A stretch of 64,000 bases of DNA from an uncultured Bacillota bacterium (GTDB lineage: Bacteria; Bacillota; Clostridia; Christensenellales; Pumilibacteraceae): the NCBI GenBank assembly GCA_949294845.1, contig CASFJH010000070.1, forward strand, positions 51,360 to 115,359, given 5' to 3'. Positions within the stretch are counted from its first letter, which is position 1. Each line of letters starts with the position of its first letter. The notes beneath the pieces were generated by a model, which made no database searches, had not been told where the DNA came from, and worked only from the letters and a program-made list of their open reading frames with translations. Position numbers and translations under genes: made by a program. Below, in pieces: positions 1 through 7,708 of the stretch.

Positions 1-393
1 CCCATGCACCCTTCAAGAAAGCGCAAGCGCGGATACAATCAGGCCGAACTTCTGGCGCGGTGCTTTTGCGAGATCACCGGTCTGCCTCTTGCGGATATGC
101 TCGAACGCGTGAAAAATACGCCCAATCTTGCTCGCATGGACCGCGCAACGCGCGCTAAGTCTATCAGCGACGCAATAATCTGCAAAAGCGGTACGGTTTA
201 CGATTCCGTTATAGTCGTCGACGACGTGTTTACTACCGGCGCGACGGCGTCGGCGTGCGCGCAAGCGCTTAAATCGGCGAAAGTCAGACAGGTCATTATT
301 CTCACCGCCGCAACGGCGCGGGAGGAGCGTCCGCTTGAAACTCTGCCGTCCGGGACGTGGAAATCGTCAGGCCGCGCAAAACGCGCGAAATAA
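1..393 (+). CDS. comF: ComF family phosphoribosyltransferase, 3' part
   Basis: This is the C-terminal part of a ComF-type amidophosphoribosyltransferase-like protein. The frame is open to the left edge of the window, so the gene starts outside it and the ATG at 4 is internal. Two features support the call: the KRGYNQAELLAR segment, which in ComF proteins follows a run of basic residues, and the PRPP-binding loop VIVVDDVFTTGATASAC. ComF proteins are cytoplasmic and are linked to DNA uptake in competent bacteria; the exact reaction is not established. The last 25 or so residues after ILTAA do not resemble the usual short ComF end and may be lineage-specific. About 160 bases separate it from the thrS promoter. 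Confidence 0.85.
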   Translation, partial: PMHPSRKRKRGYNQAELLARCFCEITGLPLADMLERVKNTPNLARMDRATRAKSISDAIICKSGTVYDSVIVVDDVFTTGATASACAQALKSAKVRQVIILTAATAREERPLETLPSGTWKSSGRAKRAK

Positions 394-556
394 TGACGAC
401 AGGCAGCTCTTCCGTCCGAAACGATGAAAGCGTCAGAACGTCCGCCGTATTCCTATAAGCAGGTCGGTTTATGCGGAAAGCCGAAAGCGACGTCGGCAGC
501 TTTTGCCTGAACGGGCGGGGAAAACGGATCGGGTTTACAAAAGACGTTCAAAAAGC

Positions 557-585
557 TTGACAATTGTCGCAAAAGAGGCTAAAAT
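557..585 (+). promoter_or_regulatory. Promoter of thrS
   Basis: TTGACA (557-562), a 17-base spacer and TAAAAT (580-585) form a near-consensus sigma-A promoter. Transcription would start near 592, just before the T-box leader. Confidence 0.75.
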
Positions 586-599
586 ACAGTTACAACCTT

Positions 600-826
600 G
601 AATTCCTGTATGAAAGACAAGTAGCGCGGCCGATATCGCGCGGCTTCAGAGAGCGTTCCCGCGGCTGAAAGGAACGCGCCGCACGGGCAGCGTGAAACCG
701 CTTTTTTTGGGAGCGACGGCCGTAATGCCGTAAGCGAGGCTGCGATTGGCAGCGAAGTGAAGGTGGAACCACGGAGCAAAATACCGTCCTTGACAGATCT
801 TAAGATCTATCGGGGCTTTTTTTTAC
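600..826 (+). promoter_or_regulatory. T-box leader (threonine) of thrS
   Basis: This is a T-box riboswitch that senses uncharged tRNA-Thr. Stem I has the AGTA of the specifier-loop S-turn at 620-623, the CAGAGAG/GGCTGAAAG distal element around 647-670, and the opposing GAA at 694-696. GAA is followed directly by ACC (697-699), a threonine codon in the specifier position. The T-box proper, AAGTGAAGGTGGAACCACG, lies at about 755-773, and its TGGA is the tRNA acceptor-pairing bulge. A terminator hairpin with a run of T follows. The specifier agrees with the downstream gene, thrS. Confidence 0.9.
788..824 (+). terminator. T-box-controlled intrinsic terminator
   Basis: CCTTGA (788-793) pairs with TCGGGG (810-815), and AGATCT pairs with AGATCT inside. 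Eight T residues follow at 817-824. It should be prevented when uncharged tRNA-Thr stabilises the antiterminator. Confidence 0.8.
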
Positions 827-835
827 GGAGGCAGT

Positions 836-2773
836 ATGAAAATTACGCTTAAAGACGGATCGGTGATTGAAGCGGAAGCCGGTATAACCGCGCAAGACGC
901 CGCCGAGAAGATCAGCGAAGGGCTTGCGAGAAACGCGCTTATAGCCAGGGTAGACGGAGAGCTCGTAGACCTTACCTGCAAGCTAACGCACGACTGCACG
1001 CTTGAGATACTTACTTTTAAAGACGAAGAGGGCCGTCAGGCCTACCGCCATACCACGGCGCATATTCTGGCTCAGGCGGTCAAGAACATTTATCCCAACG
1101 CGCAGCTTGCAATAGGCCCGAGCATAACAAACGGCTTTTATTACGATTTCGATTTTCCCGAGCCGGTGACGATGGCCGACTTCGAAAAGATCGAAAAGGA
1201 AATGCAGGATATCGTAAAAGCCGATTTTCCCATAGAGCGCGAGGAGGTCAGCCGCAATAAGGCGCTGACTAAAATGCGCGGATACAACGAGCTGTACAAA
1301 GTTCAGCTTATCGAGGATCTGCCCAAAGACGCAAAGATTACGCTGTACTCGCAGGGCGGATTTACCGATTTGTGCCGCGGACCGCATCTTACCAGTACCG
1401 GCAAAGTAAAGTACTTCAAGCTGACGCAGATCGCCGGCGCTTACTGGCGCGGCAACGAGAAAAATAAAATGCTCACGCGTATTTACGGTACGTCTTTTGA
1501 AAAGAAGTCGGATCTTGTCGAATACATCGAGCAGCTCGAGGAAGCCAAACGCCGCGACCATAACAAGCTCGGCCGCGAGCTCGGCCTTTTTATGACCGAG
1601 GAGCGTATCGGACAGGGGTTGCCGCTCATGATGCCCAAGGGCGCTAAACTGTTCCAGATACTACAGCGATTCGTGGAGGACGAGGAGGAGCGCCGCGGCT
1701 ATCTGCTTACAAAGACGCCCTATATGGCCAAAAGCGAGCTGTATAAGCTGAGCGGACACTGGGATCACTACCGCGACAAGATGTTCATAATAGGCGACGA
1801 GGAGAAGGACGAGGACGTTTACGCGCTCAGGCCGATGACCTGTCCTTTCCAGTATATGATTTATAAAAACGGACTTAAGAGCTACCGAGATCTGCCGCTG
1901 AGATACGGCGAGACCTCGACGCTGTTCCGTAAGGAAGGCAGCGGCGAAATGCACGGGCTCATCCGCATAAGGCAGTTCACTCTGAGCGAAGGGCATATTA
2001 TCTGTACGCCCGAGCAGCTTGAGGACGAGTTCAAAGGCGTGCTCGATCTCGTCTATTATATGATGGACTGTCTCGGTTTGCGCGACGACGTTACTTACCG
2101 CTTTTCCAAATGGGATCCGAACGATAAGGAAAAATATATCGACGATCCGGCAAGCTGGAATAAAGCGGAAGCGCTCATGAAAAAGATACTCGATGACATC
2201 GGCATCGAGTATACAGAAGGCGTGGGCGAGGCGGCTTTCTACGGTCCCAAACTCGACATCCAGGCCAAGAACGTGTTCGGCAAAGAGGACACTATAATAA
2301 CGATACAGGTGGATCTGTTCCTCGCCGAAAACTTCGATATGAGCTATGTAGACGCAAACGGCGAGAAGAAGCGCCCTTATATCATTCACCGCAGCTCCAT
2401 AGGCTGTTACGAGCGCACCATCGCAATGCTTATAGAAAAATACGCCGGCGCGTTTCCGCTCTGGCTCAGCCCCACGCAGGTAAAAATCCTCACCCTTACC
2501 GACCGCACGGTTCAAGCCGGCAAGGATTTGACGGCTCAGCTTCAAAAAGCCGGCATACGCGCCGAGCTGGACGCGAGAGGCGAGAAAATCGGCTATAAAA
2601 TCCGCGAGGCTCAGCTCGAAAAAGTTCCGTATATGCTGATAATCGGCGATAAGGAAGTGGAGAACAAGGTTATTTCGGTGCGGTCGCGTAAAGAGGGCGA
2701 TCTGGGTACTATGGAATACGGCGCGCTGCTCGATAAACTGCTTAAAGAAATCGACGACAAATGCGCCGGATAA
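836..2773 (+). CDS. thrS: Threonyl-tRNA synthetase
   Basis: Cytoplasmic class II synthetase that charges tRNA-Thr with threonine. The 645-residue length is normal for the family. A TGS domain covers about residues 1-61. The editing domain has its zinc-like site residues H72xxxH76 and C180xxxH184. The catalytic core has MTCPFQ (Cys336, zinc/threonine binding), the motif 2 region RKEGSGEMHGLIRIRQF near 366-382, and the class II motif 3 region near 515-530; the anticodon-binding domain ends the protein. The start at 836 follows ACGGAGG. Expression should be controlled by the T-box leader upstream. A factor-independent terminator follows the stop codon. Nothing odd was seen. Confidence 0.98.
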   Translation: MKITLKDGSVIEAEAGITAQDAAEKISEGLARNALIARVDGELVDLTCKLTHDCTLEILTFKDEEGRQAYRHTTAHILAQAVKNIYPNAQLAIGPSITNGFYYDFDFPEPVTMADFEKIEKEMQDIVKADFPIEREEVSRNKALTKMRGYNELYKVQLIEDLPKDAKITLYSQGGFTDLCRGPHLTSTGKVKYFKLTQIAGAYWRGNEKNKMLTRIYGTSFEKKSDLVEYIEQLEEAKRRDHNKLGRELGLFMTEERIGQGLPLMMPKGAKLFQILQRFVEDEEERRGYLLTKTPYMAKSELYKLSGHWDHYRDKMFIIGDEEKDEDVYALRPMTCPFQYMIYKNGLKSYRDLPLRYGETSTLFRKEGSGEMHGLIRIRQFTLSEGHIICTPEQLEDEFKGVLDLVYYMMDCLGLRDDVTYRFSKWDPNDKEKYIDDPASWNKAEALMKKILDDIGIEYTEGVGEAAFYGPKLDIQAKNVFGKEDTIITIQVDLFLAENFDMSYVDANGEKKRPYIIHRSSIGCYERTIAMLIEKYAGAFPLWLSPTQVKILTLTDRTVQAGKDLTAQLQKAGIRAELDARGEKIGYKIREAQLEKVPYMLIIGDKEVENKVISVRSRKEGDLGTMEYGALLDKLLKEIDDKCAG

Positions 2774-2790
2774 CCGCATAAAAATAAAAA

Positions 2791-2821
2791 AGCCGGAGAG
2801 ACAGTATTTCTCCGGTTTTTT
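2791..2821 (+). terminator. Intrinsic terminator after thrS
   Basis: The stem CCGGAGA/TCTCCGG is followed by a T run and preceded by an A run, so it could work in both directions. Confidence 0.85.
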
Positions 2822-2903
2822 ATTATTTATTTCCGATAGAAGCGCGGCAGTCCGTGAGATAATTGTCCGACGCTCTGCGCGGGCGTTAAAACCGGCGCGC
2901 CGT

Positions 2904-3788
2904 TCAGCGGTCGTACATGGCGCGTTTACGGTATGTGGAAGGAGATAATGAGGTCAGACGCCTGAACGTTTTTGAAAAATAATTCGGGTTGTCAAAAGCC
3001 AGCCTGTCGGAGATTTGCGAGACGGTAAGATCGCTTTCGCGCAAAAGCCGCTTTGCGGCTTCAATCTTCATTTCGGTAAAATACGCCATTACGCTCCGTC
3101 CGGTAGCGGCCTTAAACTGTTTGAATACGTTTGCCCGTCCGTAATGAGTAATGCGGCATATATCGTCGACGTTGACGGCCGAGCACAGATTGTCGTTAAG
3201 AACGGTCATCACGTCGTTTACCAGACGGTTGCCGTAATCGGAATCAGGCAGAAACGTGCTGTTTCCCGATTCGGTTTCGGTAAGAGAGCGCATGATTTCT
3301 ATAAGCAGTATTTCCAGCCTGTTTTTTATCAGCTGCTTGCCGCCAAGAGTTGGGGAATCCAGTAGTTCCAGTTTATGCGTATCTGGATCGGAAAAGGGCA
3401 TATCGAACGTCTTTTTAGCGTCGGAAACGATGGCGTATATGTATTTTCGCAGACTTTTTTCAAGGGCGAAAACTCTGTTTTCGAAAAAGCGCATAGCGTC
3501 GGACTTACATTCGAACGAAATTATGAAAACGCTCGGCGCCGTTACTCCGTCGGCGGCAAGCGAATGTCGCTCGTCCGGCTTATGACATATCATGCAGCCC
3601 TCTTTCACAATGAGATTTCTGTCGTCCGCCGTACATACGAGGTTGCCCTTGTCGGCATAAACGAGCTCCCAGAAATCGTGCGATTCTTCACGCGAGACAA
3701 ACCGCCGGTCAAATTCGAACCAGTGCACGGTTACAATCTTATCCACCCTGAGCAGGTTATCTATTTTGTGCCTGAAATATGTTTTCAT
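2904..3788 (-). CDS. AraC family transcriptional regulator
   Basis: 294 residues. The N-terminal half looks like a cupin-type sensing domain (FWELVYADKGN, ICHKPDERHSL). The C-terminal ~100 residues form the double helix-turn-helix of AraC/XylS proteins: the first near DICRITHYGRANVFKQF, and the second with VSQISDRLAFDNPNYFSKTF, which is close to the family signature. It probably senses a sugar or amino sugar. It is transcribed away from the four-gene sugar operon that starts at 3964 and is its likely regulator. No Shine-Dalgarno sequence precedes the ATG, and a TATAAT lies only a few bases upstream, so the mRNA may be leaderless. The function in the operon is inferred from position. Confidence 0.92.
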   Translation of the reverse strand: MKTYFRHKIDNLLRVDKIVTVHWFEFDRRFVSREESHDFWELVYADKGNLVCTADDRNLIVKEGCMICHKPDERHSLAADGVTAPSVFIISFECKSDAMRFFENRVFALEKSLRKYIYAIVSDAKKTFDMPFSDPDTHKLELLDSPTLGGKQLIKNRLEILLIEIMRSLTETESGNSTFLPDSDYGNRLVNDVMTVLNDNLCSAVNVDDICRITHYGRANVFKQFKAATGRSVMAYFTEMKIEAAKRLLRESDLTVSQISDRLAFDNPNYFSKTFRRLTSLSPSTYRKRAMYDR

Positions 3789-3794
3789 AGTGTA

Positions 3795-3824
3795 ATTATA
3801 TCACACCATCCGCGTAAAAAGCAA
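3795..3824 (-). promoter_or_regulatory. Promoter of the AraC-type gene
   Basis: On the minus strand TTGCTT (3819-3824), an 18-base spacer and TATAAT (3795-3800) are seen. The predicted start of transcription falls at about 3788, the A of the start codon. Confidence 0.5.
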
Positions 3825-3897
3825 GATTTTTCGGCTATATATGCATATTAGTCTGATTTGGAATTTGAATATAGACAAATTTACCCGTTTATGATAC

Positions 3898-3935
3898 TTT
3901 ACGCTATATTCGCGCGGCGTAAACTGTGGTACAAT
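3898..3935 (+). promoter_or_regulatory. Candidate operator and -10 box of the sugar operon
   Basis: A perfect inverted repeat TTTACGC (3898-3904) and GCGTAAA (3917-3923), 12 bases apart, sits just upstream of a -10-like TACAAT (3930-3935). The -35 region (TATTCG) is poor, which fits dependence on an activator such as the divergent AraC protein. This is a pattern match only. Confidence 0.4.
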
Positions 3936-3963
3936 TATAGCAGTAACGACGGGAGGTCGGATA

Positions 3964-4665
3964 ATGAGAGTACTGGCTGTAGGAGCGCATCCGGACGATG
4001 TTGAGATAGCGTGTTCTGGAACATTGGCAAAGTGTATAAAAAGGGGAGATAAGGTCGTCGTGTGTCACGTTTCCAGCGGAAACCTCGGCCATGTGGTAAT
4101 TCCGCCCGACGAACTGAGAGTAATACGCGCCGGAGAGGCGAAAAAAGCCGGCGGTATGATAGGGACGGAAGTTATATGGGGCGGCTTCGACGATCTGGAT
4201 ATTTTCGATAACAATAAAGAAGCGCGCGACAAAATGGTGGATGTGATAAGATATGCGGATCCCGATTTTATTATCACCCATGCCCCGGACGATTATATGC
4301 CGGATCACACGGCGGTTTCGCGGCTCGTTTTCGACGCGAGCTTTACCGCGACGCTGCCCAATTATCCTGCAAAGCACAAGGCGGCAAAGCTTGTACCCAT
4401 TTATTATATGGATACGCTTGCAGGCGTCAATTTCAATCCGACCGAATACGTCGATATTACGGAAGAAATAGACTTGAAAATCAGTATGCTCGAATGTCAC
4501 GAAAGCCAGTTGGTGTGGATGCGCGAGCACGACGGCATAGATTTCGCCGATATGGTGAAAACTTGTTCGCGCTATCGCGGATACCAGTGCGGAGCGGGGT
4601 ACGCCGAAGGCTTCAGACAGTGTCAGGCGTATCTTAAGGGAACCGCCAAGCGGCTGCTGCCGTAA
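3964..4665 (+). CDS. PIG-L family deacetylase
   Basis: 233-residue, probably cytoplasmic zinc-dependent N-deacetylase of the LmbE/PIG-L fold. Metal-binding residues are visible in the AHPDD motif (His9, Asp11, Asp12) and in the second conserved segment HAPDDYMPDH (residues 106-115). Known family members remove acetyl groups from GlcNAc attached to inositol, from chitooligosaccharides and from similar amino sugars. The start follows GGGAGGTC. It is the first gene of an operon with a NagB-like isomerase, a PfkB kinase and a class II aldolase, so it plausibly removes the N-acetyl group from an amino sugar before isomerisation. The substrate cannot be read from the sequence. Confidence 0.92.
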   Translation: MRVLAVGAHPDDVEIACSGTLAKCIKRGDKVVVCHVSSGNLGHVVIPPDELRVIRAGEAKKAGGMIGTEVIWGGFDDLDIFDNNKEARDKMVDVIRYADPDFIITHAPDDYMPDHTAVSRLVFDASFTATLPNYPAKHKAAKLVPIYYMDTLAGVNFNPTEYVDITEEIDLKISMLECHESQLVWMREHDGIDFADMVKTCSRYRGYQCGAGYAEGFRQCQAYLKGTAKRLLP

Positions 4666-4693
4666 ATGCGATAAGGCGGCGGTCAGCAGGAAT

Positions 4694-4709
4694 TTAAGGC
4701 TGAAAGCCT
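4694..4709 (+). other. Small hairpin between the first two operon genes
   Basis: AAGGCT and AGCCTT are separated by GAA and can form a tight stem with no T run. It may stabilise or process the mRNA; it does not look like a terminator. Confidence 0.35.
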
Positions 4710-4761
4710 TGTCGGATATGAATTATGTCTGACACAATACGTTGAAATTATGGAGGAACAT

Positions 4762-5706
4762 ATGAATTTTAATTCTACGGTTAAGGGCAGTCTGCTCGAA
4801 GGTTTCTATCCTGAGGGATGGGATTTTGAAAAAATAGACGGATGCTGCGCCGACGGTCCCGAAAAGACCACGCAAAGGCAGCCTTTCTGGAACAGCGGCT
4901 TCAGTCCGGTCGAGTGCGGTTCGGTTGCGGAATTTGACGTGAAAATGGGCCACGAGATCGCCAACGAAATCAGAAAGGCCGCCGAACAGGGGCATGAGCT
5001 GGCGTTCATTCTGCCCGTCGGGCCAATGGGAATGTATAAGTGGGCCGTGTACTTTTTAAAGGAATGGAACGTCTGCTGCAAAAACGTCTGGTGTTTCAAT
5101 ATGGACGAATGGGCCGACTGCGACGGCAACACGATAAAGGGCGAGGCGTCTTTCGAAAACGCCATGAAAACGGCGTTCTACGATCCGCTCGGCAGCCTTA
5201 CCGTGCCTGAGAGCCAACGTAATTTCGCCACTAAAGACAATCTGCCGTCATATCCGCAAAAGATAGCCGCCCTTAAAAAAGACGGAGCGAAGCTGGTATT
5301 GGTTTACGGCATAGGCAGGATGTGCCACATAGCGTTCTGGGAGCCGCATTTCGGTTCGGAGTTCGATTCGGACGAGGAGTGGCGTAAACAGAATTACCGT
5401 TTGGGCGCCAAACTCCACCCGCTCACTATAGAACAGAACGCGATCACTTCTTTCCGCAGCCGCACGAGCCTCGTGCCGTGCCGCGCTAATACGATAGGTC
5501 CAGGCCTCATGCTGCAGGCCGATTACGCGATAGGAGGTGCCGACGGAGCCCTCTCTCGCGGAATGCAGTGGCAGGGCATGAGCTTCTGCATGACTCTGCG
5601 GTACGGACCTACGCGGTTTGTTCCGTCAAGCTATATACCCACGCTGCCCGGCAAACTGTTCTATCTTAAAGAGCTTGCCGGCCCGTTGTGTCCCGACGTA
5701 AACTGA
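4762..5706 (+). CDS. NagB-like amino-sugar phosphate isomerase/deaminase family protein
   Basis: 314 residues. The start is set at 4762 because an ATG at 4750 overlaps the ribosome-binding site GGAGG (4752-4756). The NagB/RpiA/6-phosphogluconolactonase fold is indicated by FNMDEWAD, which matches the mDEY segment of glucosamine-6-phosphate deaminase, and by [13 protein letters not shown], which matches the GxGxDGHIAFNEP active-site loop. In that loop the His and Glu are kept, but the catalytic Asp-Gly is replaced by Met-Cys. The protein is also about 50 residues longer than typical NagB. In the operon it would convert the deacetylated amino sugar (phosphate) to a ketose. Whether it deaminates or only isomerises is uncertain. 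Confidence 0.82.
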   Translation: MNFNSTVKGSLLEGFYPEGWDFEKIDGCCADGPEKTTQRQPFWNSGFSPVECGSVAEFDVKMGHEIANEIRKAAEQGHELAFILPVGPMGMYKWAVYFLKEWNVCCKNVWCFNMDEWADCDGNTIKGEASFENAMKTAFYDPLGSLTVPESQRNFATKDNLPSYPQKIAALKKDGAKLVLVYGIGRMCHIAFWEPHFGSEFDSDEEWRKQNYRLGAKLHPLTIEQNAITSFRSRTSLVPCRANTIGPGLMLQADYAIGGADGALSRGMQWQGMSFCMTLRYGPTRFVPSSYIPTLPGKLFYLKELAGPLCPDVN

Positions 5707-6665
5707 TGAAAGGCATAATGGTCGCGGGCAGTATGCTCGTCGATAATATATGCGAGATAGGCGCTTATCCTAAAGCCGGAGAACTTGCCGGAATAACCGG
5801 CTTCAGCCGCGCGCCGGGCGGATGCGTGCCTAACGTAGCCGCCGATCTTAAGGCGCTTTCCCCGTCTGTCGGAGTTTATGCCGCCGGTAGAGTGGGACGG
5901 GACGAGGCCGGCGCGTTCCTCGTTGATTTTCTGAGCGGACTTGGGATAGACGTAAGCGGAGTGATCGCTTCGGACGCGCCCACAAGCTTTACAGAAGTTA
6001 TGAGCGTCAAAGGCGGACAGCGCACGTTTTTCACTTATGCCGGCGCTTCGTCCCATTTCGGGGCGGGCGATATCGACTTTGATAAAACCGATGTGGAAAT
6101 GCTCCATCTGGGATATCTGCTTCTGCTGGATAAAATCGACGCAGGCGACGGAGAAAAGATACTTCGTGAAGCAAAAAAGCGCGGGATCAGAACTTCTGTG
6201 GATATGGTGACGTCGGCGGACAAAAGCTGCGAAAAAGCCGTACTATGTCTGAAATACGTCGATAACCTGATAATAAACGAGACCGAAGCAGCGCGGCTTG
6301 CCGGCACGGAAGAGGGCGATATCGTCAAAGCTGCTTACCGGTTGAAAGAGCTTGGCGTAAGCGAGCGCGTCATAATACATATGCCCGAAGCGGCGGTCTG
6401 TGTTTCGGACAGCGGCTGCGCGAAGGTCGCGTCGCTCGATTTGCCTGCAGGCTACATCAAGGGAACTACCGGTGCGGGCGACGCGTTTTGCGCCGGAGCG
6501 CTGATCGGTATCTACGAAGGCCTCGACGACCGAGCCATGCTCGCTTTCGCTTCTTGCGCGGCAGCGGCGGCGCTGGGCGCAGCCGACGCGACGAGCGGAC
6601 TCGGCAATCGCGCGTGCGCGGATATTATGGCGGAAAAATTTCAAAGGAGAAAATTATGCTTGTAA
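5706..6665 (+). CDS. PfkB family carbohydrate kinase
   Basis: 319 residues, of the ribokinase/PfkB superfamily. The N-terminal region has GGCVPNVAADL, matching PfkB signature 1 (GGxxxNxA). The C-terminal signature KGTTGAGDAFCAGAL contains the anion hole and the catalytic Asp. Such enzymes phosphorylate sugars, for example fructose-1-P, tagatose-6-P or fructose. Its ATG overlaps the previous stop by one base. A second candidate start at 5718, behind AAAGG, would remove four residues. In this operon it probably makes a ketose bisphosphate, or a ketose 1-phosphate, for the aldolase encoded next. Confidence 0.92.
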   Translation: MKGIMVAGSMLVDNICEIGAYPKAGELAGITGFSRAPGGCVPNVAADLKALSPSVGVYAAGRVGRDEAGAFLVDFLSGLGIDVSGVIASDAPTSFTEVMSVKGGQRTFFTYAGASSHFGAGDIDFDKTDVEMLHLGYLLLLDKIDAGDGEKILREAKKRGIRTSVDMVTSADKSCEKAVLCLKYVDNLIINETEAARLAGTEEGDIVKAAYRLKELGVSERVIIHMPEAAVCVSDSGCAKVASLDLPAGYIKGTTGAGDAFCAGALIGIYEGLDDRAMLAFASCAAAAALGAADATSGLGNRACADIMAEKFQRRKLCL

Positions 6666-7492
6666 ATCTTAACGACGTGCTACAAAAAGCGCGCGAAGAA
6701 AAATATGCGGTGGGACTGTTCAATACCATCGACACCGATATGCTGCAGGGAGCCATAGAGGCCGCCGAGCAGCTACGCTCGCCCATAATAATAGGCACGG
6801 CCGAAATTCTGCTGCCTTACGGCGAGCTCAGGCTGATAGCGCCTTCAGTCATCTCGGCCGCCGAGCGCGCAAGCGTTCCGGTAGTCGTGCATTACGACCA
6901 CGGCCTTACATTCGAGAGATGTATGGAAGCGCTCTCGCTGGGATTTACTTCGGTCATGTTTGACGCCTCGTCCGTTCCGTTTGACGCCAACGCGGAGCAG
7001 ACGCGCGAAATAGTTAAAATCGCCCATGCGTTCGGCGCGTCGGTGGAGGGCGAAATAGGTCACGTCGGCGAAGCCGCGGCAGGCGACGAACTGGCGACAG
7101 ACGCCTATACTACGGTCGACGAGGCCGTTTCGTACGCGGAAAAGACCGGCGTTGACGCTCTGGCGGTTGCTATAGGCACCGCGCACGGCGTGTACAAATC
7201 GAAGCCTGAACTCAATCTGGACAGACTTAAAGCGCTGCGCGGCGCACTCGGCACTCCGCTCGTACTGCACGGCGGCAGCGGACTATCCGAGCAGAATTTT
7301 AAAAACGCGATATCGAACGGCATTTCCAAAATAAACATCTTCACCGATCTTTGTCTCGCCGGATGCGACGCTATGAAAATGGAAACGGAAAAAGGTTCGG
7401 GGTATCTTGACATACGCGCCGCAAGGGTGGATAAATTCCGCGCTACGGTGGCGGAAAAGATAAAGCTGTTCGGCAGCGCAGGCAAAGCCTGA
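6656..7492 (+). CDS. Class II (zinc) ketose-bisphosphate aldolase
   Basis: 278 residues, cytoplasmic. It splits a ketose 1,6-bisphosphate into dihydroxyacetone phosphate and glyceraldehyde 3-phosphate. The metal and catalytic segments of the FbaA/GatY/KbaY family are all seen: VVHYDHG, VEGEIGHVG, AIGTAHGVYK, LHGGSGL and KINIFTDL. The start at 6656 follows AAAGGAG and overlaps the kinase gene by 10 bases; upstream in-frame codons are discarded because they lie inside that gene. The closeness to tagatose-bisphosphate aldolases and the gene order suggest a tagatose-type substrate, but fructose bisphosphate is equally possible from the sequence. A terminator follows. Confidence 0.95.
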   Translation: MLVNLNDVLQKAREEKYAVGLFNTIDTDMLQGAIEAAEQLRSPIIIGTAEILLPYGELRLIAPSVISAAERASVPVVVHYDHGLTFERCMEALSLGFTSVMFDASSVPFDANAEQTREIVKIAHAFGASVEGEIGHVGEAAAGDELATDAYTTVDEAVSYAEKTGVDALAVAIGTAHGVYKSKPELNLDRLKALRGALGTPLVLHGGSGLSEQNFKNAISNGISKINIFTDLCLAGCDAMKMETEKGSGYLDIRAARVDKFRATVAEKIKLFGSAGKA

Positions 7493-7510
7493 CGGTTTCG
7501 TTTAAAGAAT

Positions 7511-7542
7511 GAGCGTTTTAATAAATAAAACGCTCTTTTTTT
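7511..7542 (+). terminator. Intrinsic terminator of the sugar operon
   Basis: The stem GAGCGTTTTA/TAAAACGCTC is followed by seven T residues. Confidence 0.9.
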
Positions 7543-7572
7543 GCGCGTTTCGCAAAAAATACCGTTAAGAAG

Positions 7573-7601
7573 TTGATATATCGCTCCAAAAGCATTATAC
7601 T
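7573..7601 (+). promoter_or_regulatory. Promoter of the phosphatase-like gene at 7709
   Basis: TTGATA, a 17-base spacer and TATACT are seen. The leader of about 100 bases before the ATG holds no structure I recognise. Confidence 0.65.
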
Positions 7602-7708
7602 GGATAAAAACTACGGCGCCGCGCGGTAAAAGACGCGCTTCAGTCAGAGCGGAATATCGGAAATCAACGCTTGAAAGCGCTGTCGGCGCCGGCGTTCAGG
7701 GGTGTTTT

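Noticed and set aside
1661..2779. A 372-residue minus-strand frame over thrS
   Set aside because: Antisense shadow of a certain gene, with no start signal.
4750..4761. An earlier ATG for the NagB-like gene
   Set aside because: It overlaps the ribosome-binding site GGAGG that serves the ATG at 4762.
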